Assembly (NCBI RefSeq): GCF_021730395.1
Contig: NC_069366.1
Coordinates: 66,035,001-66,099,000 of the forward strand
Source of the DNA: Mercenaria mercenaria
Lineage: Eukaryota > Mollusca > Bivalvia > Venerida > Veneridae
Direction of reading: 5' to 3'
DNA: 64,000 nucleotides
This document shows, piece by piece, positions 9,901-20,654 of the stretch. The position numbers were made by a program, and so were the translations under genes. The notes beneath the pieces are model-generated. The model made no database searches. It had not been told where the DNA came from and was given only the letters and a program-made list of their open reading frames with translations. Numbering within the stretch: the stretch's first letter is position 1; each line of letters begins with the position of its first letter.

Positions 9901-12900
9901 ATCTTGTGTTTCGTCGGTATTGTTTTGATACAGTTATACACAGTTTATCTCATTTTATAGATAAAATGTTTATGAGATAACAGCGAGATATGTACACGAA
10001 GGATCAGCGTAACACCAAAAATGTGATTTTTAGTATTAAAACAGTCAATCTTTTTGGGTCGTTGGCATCAAAAATTGGTAACTTGCGGATGTTGGTGTAT
10101 ACACGGTGATAAGAGTGAAGTGAAACTGAATTATCTTTTATCTAGTGATACATTTTGAAATGATATACGTACATTCACATTGATACCGTACATTCACATT
10201 GATACCGTACATTCACCACATTGATATCGTACATTCACATTGATACCGTACATTCACAGTGATACCGTACATTATTTCTGTTATTTTATCTACCGACAAT
10301 AAATAAATATTGACTTGACTTGACTTGACTTGATACCGTACATTCACAGTGATACCGTTTCTTAATTATTTCTGATTAAAACTTGTTACGGATTTTATGC
10401 ATTGAAAGACGTAAGTATGCAAACCATTAGTTATCTTCGTTCAGATTTCATTGTGTGCGTAATCAACACATAACATGCTATAACTTTTAACTTTTTACAG
10501 TGGAACGTCGAACAGTGTACACACGTTGTATGGTCTGGCTATATCGGACATTGCGGACCAGGATCGTACACGGTATAGGAGAAGGTTTGTATGCTTTGAA
10601 AGGAGAAAGCAATGTGTTCTTATGTTCATTTTGTCTGATAGGCATTTCTAAATCATTTCGAGCAGTGAAAGATTTTAAGAAATAGCATTAGAAACATTCC
10701 AGTATTAGAAGTTATTTGTTTCCATAGCAGCGTAAATCAAGATGGCAGATTTATTTTACGTTTACATACATATTTTACTTCATACTTTTATTTCCTAACT
10801 TTAGAATAGGAAAAAGCTTTACCTTTTCCAAGTAGAAATGCATCTTCATGCTTTATATTTTAAACTTGAATAATAAACTAACGAAATTAGTCTCTTTCAA
10901 AGAGTATCAATTAGCTAAGAAGGAAGTGTGTTAACGGCGCTATACTTTAAAAGGGCGGCCTAAACTATTGGGTCATTTCTTTAATTCAAACCGGCATATC
11001 TTTTTCAATGGTGGTCCGACTTCAAAATCATTTCAATCGTTATGATCGATTGGGCAACAACACTAATATTCTGTAAGTTGTAGTAGAGATTTCTTCCCTT
11101 TTAAATGATGGTATTTTAACTTCTCATGTATCTATAATACTTTTGAGATATACTGTAAAACTCTCTTGAAAGTATTCTTGGGTCACATTTTCTACGACAT
11201 CATATCTTATCATATCTTCACAGGTAAAATTACTTGCAAGATCAAGTAAAAATATATTTCTCAGAATCATTGGTCATCGGGAGTCTGCCTACAATGTCAA
11301 TGATTTGTGACGTTTGCAAGTTATTTAGCTTTCATGTTGTTACAAGCTGATGACTGGTAGCAGCTGGACCCTTGATAGTTTTAAACAATAGATATTTTTA
11401 TTGTGATATAATGCCGATATCTTTACAATACTGAAACTTTTTTCAAATCTATCCGTCAAAGCAAGTAACTTGTAGTAGTTTTATGCAAGATTCGTACTAG
11501 CTAATAAGTGTTCTCAATCAAACTAGTTGCAGTTCACGAGGTGATCTGCAATCGCTGTAACTGGTTACTTTTATCTTATCTGTTACTAGGTCAGCAACGA
11601 GGTGCTATGTAATTGTTGATTGTTGTAATTGTTCAGCTTCCTTTGTTGCTATGTCAGCGACGGGGACTTCTGCCATAGCAGTTTCTGGTCACTTTCCTCA
11701 GTTGCTATGGTATCATGGAGATCTTCTGCAAAAGCTGTCACTGGGCACCTTCCTCTGTTGCTATGCCAGCAAGGAGATCTTCTGCAAATAAAGTCTAGTG
11801 ACCTTCTGTTGCTATGCCAGCAAGGAGATCTTCTGCAAATAAAGTCTAGTGACCTTCCTCTGTTGCTATGCCAGCAAGGAGATCTTCTGCAAATAAAGTC
11901 TAGTGACCTTCTTCTGTTGCTATGCAAGCAAGGGGGCTTTCTGCAAATGTTATCTCTAGTCATCATCTTCTTTTGCTATGCCAGCAGCCAAGTCTTCTGC
12001 AAAAGCCTTAGCTATAAAACACCTTCATAAGTTGCTATGCCAGCAACGAGGTCTTCTTAGCTGTATCTAGTCATCTTTCTCATTTTGCTATTGCAGCAAC
12101 GGTGTATTCTTCGATAACTGGTCACCTTCCTCTGTTGATATTCCATCAAAGAGGCCTTACGGAATACTAATTACCTTCCTCTGTTGCTATGCCATCAGCA
12201 TCTGTATTTAGTCGCATTTCAGATCTTACCCACATTGGATGCATCTTTTATGATTGTAATTTTATATGGTGTTAATCTAACAGAACGTAATACAATATGT
12301 TATTATTCTGACAGAAAATATAGTAACGAAAATGGTGCTGTTTTGGTGACATTACTAGTCATGTCCAGCGATTATGCATTTAGTCTTTAATATTAAAAAA
12401 GTCCTATAAGTAGTAACATATTTGTGGTAAAAACTACTGAGATCGTATTGCTTGATGTATTATCATCACATTACCAAAATCATAATCCACTCCAGGACGA
12501 TTATTGATACTAATGGCCCTGACGATAGCGGAAAAAATTACGTCCGTAAACATAAATGCCGACATATTGTTATAGAATGGCGTTCGGAATTAGTTTTTTT
12601 TGTTTTTTTAATAATCGAGAAATAACTTTTTTCAATCAAGAAGTATACTAGAAGCAAAAAAGAATAATATTTTTTGTAAAGGCAGTTGTTTGTATCCAGT
12701 TTCAGGTAAAGAAAAATCCAGAAGTTTGAAAACTTGAATATTCGAAAATTATATGTTAAACTATTAACACAGACAGTCGTATGTTACTATTATCACAGAC
12801 AGTCATATCACATGTTACTATTATCACAGACAGTCATATCACATGTTGCTATTATCACAGACAGTCATATCACATGTAACTATTGTCACAGACAGTCATG

Positions 12901-14856
12901 ATATATGTTATTGTAATCACTGAAAGTAATATCATTTTATATAAGTTTCACAGAAAGTAATATAGTTTCATTACTTTCACATAAAGTAAAAGAAAGCGAA
13001 ACGATATACAGGTTTCATTAAGCAAAACAGTGTTATCTTGTTAAATGTAACAACTAATAGTGCTGTCAATTATATTGCAGTAACGATGGCTTTTTTTGGA
13101 CCAGTTGGTAGTTTAATTTTGTCACCTTTTATTTGGCTGATACCAACTAAGTGACCTCCCCGGCCGAGCGATTAAGGTTGCTGACTTCGAATCACTGGAC
13201 CCTCGACGGCGTGGGTTAGAGTCTCGCTTAAGCATAGAATTCTTCATGTGAGGAAGCCATCAAGTTGGTTTACGGAAAGATTCGTGTTCTAAACAGGTGC
13301 TCAACCGCGATGAATAATGTCCAGTGGAGCACCTGGGGTCTTTCTTCACTTTCAAAACGAAAAGTCGCCATATGACCTATAATTGTGTCGGTGTGACGGT
13401 AAACCGAATAAACATGGTACAAACTAAATCCCGATGAAGGCATTCAGGGAAGAGGCTAAAATACATGTACATTACAATGTCCTGTACCATTTGTGGAACT
13501 CTGTCATAAAGGAAGATGGCAGCCTACCAACTAAAGTTCTAGTATTTGACATGCGGCTGCATGTGTTTCTGATCAGAATTAATTTTAAATAGGGTCAAAA
13601 TCAGAATGTCATGTATGCATTACAACACTTGTGTCACCAGAATCAATAATTATGGATGACAAGTGTTGCAGTACATATGTTACAATAAATAACGTTTTTT
13701 AAATAAACTGCATATAGAAATCGTGTCCAGCATTTACAAAACGTTTATTTTTCCTCGCAGCTTTCTTGACATCGTTATCAATTTTTCCCCAAGTATTTTT
13801 TGATGTTGTTGCAATTTGAATTACGACGGGACAGAAAACGTTGATTGGCAATCCAGTTGTGCATTCCCACTAAAAATACGAAGGAAATAAGTCAGAGGTT
13901 CTCTCTGGACGTTGTCGAACCTCTGATGGGAGAGAATGTGTCAAGTTATGGCTGAAAAATGTCTAAATTTATTCTTGCCACACTATACAGGTCTGCCTGA
14001 TAGGTCGTTGAAATGTGTCCAAACCCGCCAAACCTGCAGTTACTGTTTTAACTGATAAATGGCTGAAAACACTTGCTTTACCGTTTCTAATTGATAGGTG
14101 GCTGAAATGTGACTAAATTCAATCTTGCTAATTGCAGTTACAATTGTGACTGATATGTGACTATTCTACTGTTGCCACACCGCAGTTACTGTCTTAAATG
14201 ATAGTGATGGTGCAAAGCCACTGGCCAACCTGTAGTTACCGATAATTGGCTGAAATGTGTCCAAACCGGTCCTTCGCTTCCAAGAGACTGGTGACTGAAC
14301 TTCTTGATCTCCAGAAGGCAACCCTAGAAATAAGCTGTATATAATTTTTATACTCCAAGTATGTAATTATTAGGAAAAAACCTATTATTGGTATTGTTAT
14401 TAATAATATTAAGTACATGTATATCGACAGAGTCGTGTAAGGTACCGAATAAACAGATTTTGACCTGTATATCAGTTCAAGTAGACAGAGCATTGTCTCA
14501 TAAAAGAAATGTATTAAGACATTATTCAATGTGATTTTATTTTCAGGCATCCTGTGACATCTATGGTATATGGATGTAATTCACTAGCTGTGAAACCCGC
14601 CATCTCTCTTGCACCAATGTTTGTTGTAAAAGTTCTTAACATGTACGGCTATAAAAAACACAAGAGTCATAAGCTGGATCCAATAGATGTAGCGACTTTA
14701 AACAAGACCATGTTTAGTTTTGTTTGCTTAGTGCCACTGATAATTGGATGTATTCAATATTTTGCCTGGTCATTTTACTCAATTAGGGATAGAAGGAATT
14801 TAGATATCACATTAATTGTTCCGAAGGATGATGAACTAATTAGTAACAGTATTTAA
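6022..14856 (+). CDS. MFSD13A: MFSD13A/TMEM180-like membrane protein, copy A (4 exons)
   Basis: Model: join(6022..6978, 8893..9047, 10501..10584, 14547..14856), 501 residues, with GT/AG at all introns and phases 0, 2, 2. The protein matches the MFSD13A (TMEM180) family of 12-helix major-facilitator-like proteins, whose substrate is not established. Diagnostic pieces are WNTVNDPLIAYFQDS, which matches the human WNSLNDPLFGWLSDR position, the FGYYKVIRYSQ and MTGPINHWC block of exon 2, SDIADQDRTRYRRR across exons 3 and 4, and GCIQYFAWSFYSIRDRR near the end. Candidate starts are ATGs at 6022, 6073 and 6094. The paralogues align best with 6094 (MFQSSLHSR), so the extra N-terminal basic stretch is uncertain. 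Introns are 1.9, 1.45 and 4.0 kb and hold the minisatellites listed separately. AATAAA at 15000-15005 is a possible poly(A) signal. Copy A is clearly more diverged than copies B and C. Confidence 0.88.
7405..7552. repeat. Foldback element in copy A intron 1
   Basis: Arms of about 65 bp. The left arm reads ATAGCAAAAGAGTGTTAACA through ACGTCGGGCGTAATAATTTC. The right arm is its reverse complement, from GTGAAATTATTTGTACGACG to TAGTGTTAAAACACGGTTTT, with scattered mismatches. The loop is about 15 bp. Probably a foldback MITE. Confidence 0.8.
7553..8892. other. Copy A intron 1, remainder
   Basis: AT-rich intron sequence without a recognisable gene. Its 3' end has an acceptor at 8891-8892 preceded by a moderate pyrimidine tract. 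Confidence 0.4.
8893..9047 (+). CDS. MFSD13A: Copy A exon 2
   Basis: 155 nt after a TTTCAG acceptor, ending GACAG then GTATG. It encodes LIVIFGAGVVGRFGYYKVIR and continues to MFFMLLDR. Size and phase equal those of the other two copies. Confidence 0.9.
9048..10164. other. Copy A intron 2, first part
   Basis: No gene recognised. A short inverted repeat, TTATCTCAT to ATGAGATAA, lies at 9944-9980. Confidence 0.4.
10165..10365. repeat. 19-20 bp tandem repeat plus TTGAC run
   Basis: Units of TACATTCACATTGATACCG repeat from about 10168 to 10272 and again at 10333-10361. Between them is a different 60-bp piece ending in four TTGAC units (10311-10334). The second block therefore looks like the same array split by a small insertion. 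Confidence 0.75.
10501..10584 (+). CDS. MFSD13A: Copy A exon 3 (84 nt)
   Basis: A short exon between TTTTTACAG and AAG then GTTTGT. With the two bases carried from exon 2 it reads S-GTSNSVHTLYGLAISDIADQ and on to RTRYRR, aligning with exon 3 of copies B and C at SDIAD and RY.RR. Its first half is more diverged than in B and C. Confidence 0.85.
10585..11630. other. Copy A intron 3, first part
   Basis: AT-rich intron sequence. No gene, RNA or clear transposon seen. Confidence 0.4.
11630..12200. repeat. About 57-bp minisatellite in copy A intron 3
   Basis: Eight to nine units built on TTGCTATGCCAGCAAGGAGA followed by TCTTCTGCAAATAAAGTCTA. The central copies at 11760-11930 are nearly identical and the outer ones degenerate. 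Open frames on both strands here follow from the repeat and are not genes. Confidence 0.9.
12765..12970. repeat. 32-bp tandem repeat in copy A intron 3
   Basis: About five units of TATCACAGACAGTCATATCA plus CATGTTACTAT, clear from 12769 to 12900. They fade into looser TTTCACAGAAAGTAATATAG copies to about 12990. Confidence 0.8.
13151..13417 (+). mobile_element. tRNA-derived SINE in copy A intron 3
   Basis: The 5' part is tRNA-like, with an A-box-like GGCCGAGCGATTAAGGTTGC and a B-box-like GGGTTAGAGTCTCG. The tail ends TTGTGTCGGTGTGACGGTAA. Flanks TACCAACTAA (13141-13150) and TACAAACTAA (13418-13427) look like a target-site duplication with one mismatch. The same family recurs on minus near 49675-49925 and, truncated, near 56535-56700. 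Confidence 0.8.
13945..14265. repeat. Degenerate tandem repeat before copy A exon 4
   Basis: Four to five loose copies of a phrase such as GGCTGAAATGTGTCCAAACC, GCCAA, CTGCAGTTACTG, TTTTAACTGATA, spaced 60-70 bp. Confidence 0.65.
14547..14856 (+). CDS. MFSD13A: Copy A exon 4 and stop
   Basis: Starts after TTTTCAG and encodes RHPVTSMVYGCNSLAVKPAI, the last two or three helices, and a C-terminus ending ELISNSI, then TAA. Confidence 0.9.
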
Positions 14857-15610
14857 ATTTGATTACATCTTCTCATAAACCACAAAGAACAATAATAGTA
14901 TACAATGGTTTTATGCAATATTTTCCTGTGTGCTTTTTACCCTTGTTTTTTTTTTTTTTTTTTTTTTTTTGAAAATGGTGTTCCTCAGTTTGAAGGGGCA
15001 ATAAAGTATTTCACAACCCGTGCCGTTCAAGGTTATAAAATCAAGTTTGGAGACCAGTCTAAGACGGATATTGAAATTCAGTATGAAAAATGTAGACCCA
15101 AAAGTTAGGGAAATTCGGAGTTCCTCATTTGTAGCGATGGAAGTGATCAAGTATGAAAATCTGAGACCAGTGTGAAAATGTGTGGTGCCTATATGGGAAG
15201 TTTTGAGAAGTTCTTCCGAGTGTACTGAAACATTCCTGTACAAATGCTGTCCAGAGTGAAAATCATAATAACTATCTAAGGAAACATATATTATTTCACA
15301 GGTGCAAGTCAAAAGTTTTTAACATACGAAAATATTGCAAAAGTCATTGTCAAGTCTAATGCAAAACACATGAGGAAACGTTTAACATGGTATATTTTGA
15401 TCAAATGAGAACAAAACAAACTAAAAGAACAAGCTCACCTTAATACTATGTTAGTGGCCTTTTGAAATTACTGACATTATTCCTATAGGATAGAATAAAA
15501 ACATGCTCCGGATATATGTAGTTTAGGAGTCACTTTTTTATCTCATGGTATCTGAAAGACAGTTTCTATTTTATATAAAGCCAGATATTTTCAATAATAT
15601 TGATATCTTG
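14857..15610. other. Region downstream of copy A
   Basis: Contains a run of 25 T at 14946-14970 and AATAAA at 15000-15005, either of which may mark the 3' end of the copy A transcript or an old retroposed tail on minus. No gene is recognised. Confidence 0.4.
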
Positions 15611-15616
15611 TGAATG

Positions 15617-15749
15617 TGCACCAACCCGATTGTATTTTATTAGCTGCTACTAGTAGAAAATTGTTAGTATTGTTAGGCTGCTATTAGCACTAACAAAAGA
15701 CAGATTTTGTATGCCACAGTATAGCTGTTAGCGCTAGTAGCACTAACAA
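15617..15749 (+). repeat. Dispersed repeat with internal TAGTAGCACTAAC motifs, copy 1
   Basis: Starts ACCAACCCGATTGTATTTTA, followed by GCTGCTACTAGTAGAAAATTG, and ends in GTTAGCGCTAGTAGCACTAA. The reverse complement of 26264-26384 matches it along its length apart from one deletion of about 13 bp. Confidence 0.85.
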
Positions 15750-16307
15750 AATACAAGGTTTGTATATCATACGGCATCCTTCCATTATGCGCGCAGTTGA
15801 ACGGTACGTAGGTCTACTGTATTTGGTGCCGACTTTATATTGCGGTTTTACGTGTCTCAATGAGTAATTTAGAGCATTGGCATGGTAGGTCAGAGATCAA
15901 GGTTCGAATCTTAGTCATTTTTCATCGCCGTAATTTTTCATGATGTGCGGAGATTTCAAAAAAAATATTTTTGTTTCTTAAAATCATATCAAGGGCTGTA
16001 AATAGTATGGTGGCATATTTCTGCCGACCACATATCCACTTTTTTATCTAGACAGTTTTCTATACAAATGTCACATATCCAGTTATTATTTGGCAAGAGG
16101 CAAAATTGCGTATTATCCAGATAATAAAGTTAACAGAACAAAACTGCCTGTTAGTGCCTACTTCTGCCATCCAATTATTGACATAACTAGATATAATTAA
16201 GTGGTTACTGTGAAAGTTTTCATGATGTCCAGTTAATATTCGTTACAAAATTGGCGATTAACGGTTAGACTTTTCGTCCCCTACACGGAATTGTCACGGT
16301 ACAGAAT

Positions 16308-16410
16308 ATTGAAACGGGCAGAAAATGTATAGGCGGCCGGGTAGCTCAGTCTGCCGAGTTTTGGAACGGTATTCCGGGACCTCTGGTTCGAGTCCAGGTC
16401 TGGCTGCACG
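16308..16410 (+). repeat. tRNA-like SINE head, unit 1
   Basis: A-box-like GGGTAGCTCAGTCTGCCGAG and B-box GGTTCGAGTCC at 16385-16395. The anticodon region does not fold as a clean tRNA. It is preceded by ATTGAAACGGGCAGAAAATG. Confidence 0.6.
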
Positions 16411-16574
16411 TTTTCCTTATCCTGTGACATTTGGCGCCCAACATGGGGCCGTGACGGCATTACACTGGTTAGTCTCCGACGTCTGTGATTGCTTGATTTA
16501 TGAGGTACCTGCTGAAATCCTCGAATTTCATAATGATGGGGAAATAGGCCTATCTCACGGTATAGAACTTGAAT

Positions 16575-16675
16575 ATTGAAACGGAGAGAAAGGTGTAGGC
16601 GGTCGGGTACCTCAGACGGTAGATTACCAGAACCGTATTCTTAGGCCTCGGGTTCGAGTCTCGGTCTGGCTTTTC
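16575..16675 (+). repeat. tRNA-like SINE head, unit 2
   Basis: Repeats unit 1 at a spacing of 267 bp: ATTGAAACGGAGAGAAAGGT, then GGCGGTCGGGTACCTCAGAC and B-box GGTTCGAGTC at 16651-16660. The two units form a tandem pair inside the inverted-repeat element. Confidence 0.6.
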
Positions 16676-17230
16676 TCACCCTTAGACAGAATGAATGGGC
16701 CAGGGTGTATCCACCTTATCATCTACCATCACCCCTAATGGTTTATGCCTATCTATAGATAGGATTTGGAATTATAAATTTGCATAATTGTTATGCCCCT
16801 TCAAAGAAGTAATAAAATATATTATTTTTATAGTTCTTGTATTTTCATTTGTTCCGTAATGACAGGGAATGATTACGGGATATTGCCAATCATAACTGAC
16901 TAACTGACAAAAATCAAGGTACAGTATCTAGTTAACGCAAGTGAATAGCCTATGTGGATGGCAGTAGTTGGCACTAACAGGCAGTTTTGTACTGTTGAGA
17001 TACTTAAGTGAATAACAAGCAGTTTTGTAACTTCCCAGATAACAACTGAAAAGCGTAACTGACATTTTTTACGAGAATTTTCGAGATAAATAAGTGGATA
17101 TGTGGTTGGCAGAAATATGCCACCATAAAATAGAGCCGCAGAGAGGGCCGTGGAATGCCGTAGAATAGGATGTCCAGACTTTGAATTAAGGCCCTTGGAA
17201 TTTGGGTTAAACACAACAATAACAACAACA

Positions 17231-17590
17231 ATGGTTTTTACTAAGAAACGTAAACTTTATAATGTGCATGTCGAATACCAAAAAGGAAAAAAGAGAAAAA
17301 ACATAGTTTCGCGACCATGGCGAGGTAGAGCAAAGATAGAGCAGGGACACACTTCAAGTACGGACACTACAGGACAAAGCATTCCGGGACCATGTGCACA
17401 AGAAAGTTTGGGAGGTAAGAAAATGTCACGTGGCCAGTGTGGTCTATCTTTCTTCCGTTCACGTCAAACCCTTTGCGGGAACGTATCCCCAGTAGACGTT
17501 TTGCGCGTCAAAAATCAAAAAGAGAAAGAATATACCAGTAGTGATAAAAATTTAGAGTGGAAGAAACTAAATATGACTTTGGTGATATAA
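17231..17590 (+). CDS. Short basic open frame, unknown, possibly not a gene
   Basis: An ATG at 17231 opens 119 codons starting MVFTKKRKLYNVHVEYQKGK and ending LNMTLVI, rich in Lys and Arg. No family is recognised, no splice or expression signal is evident, and it lies just outside a repeat element. It may be chance or a gene fragment. Confidence 0.15.
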   Translation: MVFTKKRKLYNVHVEYQKGKKRKNIVSRPWRGRAKIEQGHTSSTDTTGQSIPGPCAQESLGGKKMSRGQCGLSFFRSRQTLCGNVSPVDVLRVKNQKEKEYTSSDKNLEWKKLNMTLVI

Positions 17591-17810
17591 ATTTTAAAAA
17601 AGGTTAAGGTTTACTGTAGGCGTATATCAGCAAAACACAGAAATTTTTGATAAACGAACAACATCGTTACCAATACATTTCCTGACCATTACGTGGTCTG
17701 CCGTACTGTCCCGTACTTAAAATATTTTGAAAAAGTTGTCCCCCTTTGAAAATGAATGCCATTTGTAAAGAAATAAAAATAAACAATTGCTGAAAACTGT
17801 GTTCCTAGTG

Positions 17811-18222
17811 AATGTGGCGCTTTATGTACCAGCACTTTATGTACCACTTTGGACACCTTGTGTACAACATATATGGTATATAGTGGATTATCATATTCTT
17901 ACCTCAAAGACGAAGTTAAGAACCATATCTTATCCATATTATTATATCCCTTATATTCTATTTTATTCAGTATTTTACTTATTTTGATAGTCATTTCATA
18001 TCAAGATGTTTATATCATTTCATATCAAGATGTTTATATAAAATGAAAAAAAAACATTGATTGTTAATATCACTGAGCTGATTAAATCAAAGTTGTTTTC
18101 ACAGGTAATTATCACCTATTCACAGTACTACACTTTGAGATACAGTTACTATATAATATTTAGGTGGTACATTAGGTGTCAAAGTGGTACATAAAGTGGC
18201 TGGTACATAAGGTGTCGCACCC
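17811..18222. repeat. Inverted-repeat element with GTACCA-rich arms
   Basis: The left arm (about 17815-17870) contains TTTATGTACCAGCACTTTAT and GTACCACTTTGGACACC. The right arm (about 18165-18220) is its reverse complement with small gaps. The middle is about 290 bp of AT-rich sequence that includes a 25-bp direct duplication near 17990-18040. Probably a MITE. Confidence 0.7.
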
Positions 18223-18395
18223 GTTCCTAGTTTTTTGAAATTTCAACACTCGCACACTATTGCAAATACATCAAAACAAACATGTGTAACAGTTCTTTGA
18301 AAATGGTGAGTTTTTAAAGGCGTTTGACGTACTGTCCGAAAGTGGGGCCCCTTTAGGCAGTCCTTTTCCGGAATTCAATGTTTATATCAGTATAC

Positions 18396-18457
18396 TGACA
18401 CTTGTTTTGTAGTTTTTGTAATGATAGCGTGTATATTACTCTGCAAAACAAGTGTCA
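18396..18457. repeat. Short hairpin
   Basis: Perfect 14-bp arms, TGACACTTGTTTTG and CAAAACAAGTGTCA, with a 34-bp loop. Confidence 0.8.
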
Positions 18458-18825
18458 CTTTTTACACAAAAATCAGGAGTTTCACATTATTGCGGGTAAT
18501 TATTTTAGGATATTTTATACATACCAGTTTATGTTTCACAATCCTCAAAAAAGCCTTGTCCACTCAATACTTTTGAAAGGACTCATTTCATGGATTTAAT
18601 TTTTTGTACACAGGTATATATAATCATAAAATGCAGGCCATGCATGTTTGATTTTGCCTTAGGCCCAATAATCTTTGATAGAGTTACGGCCCCTTTTTGA
18701 CTTAGGTCAGTTCAACAAAAAATGCCTTGTTCGCTCAATTACTTTCAAAAACGGCTCATTTGGGGGCATTCGTCATCTTCTTTGACATCTGTTGTTTAAT
18801 ATTTATTTTAGATTTACCTACACAG

Positions 18826-19466
18826 TATGACAGAAGGAAGGTTGGCCGACTAGAAGATTGGGACGAATTAAGGAAGCCAATACTTCAGGCTTTCATAAAA
18901 GAGCAAGTTTTGATGAAAAATCAGTGTGGACAATGCCAGAAAGAGTGTGCTGAAATGTTCAGATGTGTTGACTGTGTGCAGTGGCAGTCTTTGTGTAAAG
19001 ACTGTCTACATTTGCGACATGGACATCCACATTTGCACATGTTTGAGATATGGAAGGTAAATATCGTTATACAAGACTATACCTGCTTCTAATCTTTAAT
19101 ACCATAGTCAGTCCTGTTGGTCACTTGTGTTAAAAAAAAAGTTAAACATTAACATTTAAAACATGACTGTAAAAAATTAAAAATCTTCTGTGGTTCGGGA
19201 TGGCTCGGATCTTTAATGCATGTATTGACATCTGAACAGTTCTTCACAAAATCACTCAAAATTTATTTTGAATAATTTATTTTGATGAATTTTTATCACA
19301 ATGTGTTCTTCACTTTTAAATTGTTATTAAATTGTTAAATTACCAATCTTGAATTTATTCCAGAACGTATCTTTCATTAGCTACTCTGAGGAGACACCAG
19401 TTTGGCACAATTTTCATCGTTGTGATTCGATGTATTTGAAGCCATTAATTGTCATAGATGGTAAAG
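18826..19466 (+). pseudogene. CxC2-type cysteine cluster, likely KDZ transposon fragment (2 exons)
   Basis: Two exons can be proposed: 18826..19056 after CTACACAG (alternatively from 18812 after TTTTAG), ending AAG then GTAAAT, and 19364..19466 after ATTCCAG, ending near GTAAAG. The joined frame reads DWDELRKPILQAFIKE, then CGQCQKECAEMFRCVDC, LCKDCLHLRHGHPHLH, FEIWK, and after the splice a short segment ending LIVIDGKG. The C-x2-C, C-x2-C, LC-x2-C and RH pattern followed by a Trp motif and a VID motif is what I know from CxC2-like domains upstream of KDZ (Kyakuja-Dileera-Zisupton) transposases. No DDE transposase core is seen downstream, where a satellite element begins at about 19500, so this is an isolated or broken piece. 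The family call is from motif memory. Confidence 0.55.
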
Positions 19467-19499
19467 GTTAGTGCTTTTCAATGACAATATGTGTAGTTG

Positions 19500-20190
19500 G
19501 CTACAATTTTTTTCTCCCCCTCCTCCCCCCCCCCCCCCCCCAACTCAGTGGGGGCATATAGATTTGGTCTGTCTGTGCGTCCATCCGTCTGTCCGAAAAT
19601 AATTCATGACACGCCAAGCTCAAAAACTATTGGATATTTACTTTATAAAGCCTTGCACATGTCTTTATCATGACATGATCTTGTGCACCTTCTATTTTAA
19701 TTTGACTACACTCCCTATTTCCAGATTTATTGCCCCTGTAATATTACAAAATGCATATTTTCACCTTGTGACGCAACTAGCTTAAAAAGTATTTGATAAA
19801 AATTAATGAAACCTTGCATGAGTCTTTATCATGACTTGAACTTGCGTACTTCCTATTTTTGCTCAGGCTCTGCCTCCTATTTCCAGAGTTATGGCCCTTG
19901 AAATTGCCAAAAGTGCATGTTTTCGCCCTGTGTCGCATGTAGCTAAAAATATTCGATATAGATTGATGAAACCTTGTGCATGTTTTTATCATGACATGAA
20001 CTTGTGCACCTTCTATATTTTGTCTGGCTTCCCCACCTATTTACAGAGTTGTGGCCCCTGAAATAAGTCAAAAATGCACATTACACCTTGCCTTAGCTCA
20101 AAAGTTATTTGATAGAAATTGATGTAACCATGAATTAGTCTTTATCATGTTATGAACTTGCACACCTGGTATTATTCTTTTATAAATTTT
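19500..20190 (-). repeat. Hairpin-ended satellite element, about 160-bp units
   Basis: Read on minus, the end at about 19510-19600 has GGACAGACGGATGGACG, then AAATCTATATGCCCCCACTG and a G-run that can pair with the C-run. Inside are four degenerate units spaced about 160 bp, each with CCTTGCATGAGTCTTTATCA and a GAACTTGCGCACC-like phrase (19640, 19800, 19960, 20115). The terminal AAATCTATATGCCCCC matches the end of the element at 23795-24720 although the internal units differ. Confidence 0.75.
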
Positions 20191-20640
20191 CCCAACAAAT
20201 CCCAAGATAATCATCCCGAATATTTTAAAATGTATGAATATTATTATTAAAAGTAATTAAACCATTTCAAATAGAGCCAGACAACACCCAAATTACAATA
20301 ACAATGAGGAACATTTTTCGGGAAGTGCAAAAATATCATCTACAATTAAGTTTTAGTCCATTTTCATGAATTTTGGAACGCTAATCAATACATTGTATTT
20401 TGAAAATACAATAACATTTTTTTTACCTGTTCTATAATGAATTAAGGAAATTATCAAACTTCTGAACCAACATATCTATCTAATTTCATATTTTTCCCCC
20501 AACAGTTTAGATACATGTTCATTTTTTCGTGGAAAATTAAGGTAGATTTCTTATACTACATAAGGTATTTGTAGATGCTATTTGAATTATGTTTTATTTC
20601 AAACAAAAAGAATCGGCAAGACAATGCATATATATATAGT
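20191..20640. other. Intergenic, no gene seen
   Basis: AT-rich unique-looking sequence between two repeats. Confidence 0.35.
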
Positions 20641-20654
20641 TTATATCTCTGACA

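Larger units (their letters stand above)
16016..17127. mobile_element. Inverted-repeat element, about 1.1 kb, non-autonomous
   Basis: The left end reads TATGGTGGCATATTTCTGCC followed by GACCACATATCCACTT. The right end, read on minus, gives TATGGTGGCATATTTCTGCC followed by AACCACATATCCACTT. Similarity continues inward for about 200 bp, including ACAAAACTGCCTGTTAGTGC. The middle carries two tRNA-like units and no transposase frame. A TA dinucleotide at each edge could be a target duplication of the Tc1/mariner kind, but this is too short to prove a class. Confidence 0.7.

Noticed and set aside
16332-16406. Functional tRNA gene
   Set aside because: A and B boxes are present but no clean cloverleaf or anticodon arm, and a second degenerate copy lies 267 bp away; better explained as SINE heads.
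17787-18046. Overlapping plus-strand frames of about 65 codons
   Set aside because: They lie inside an inverted-repeat element and match no family.
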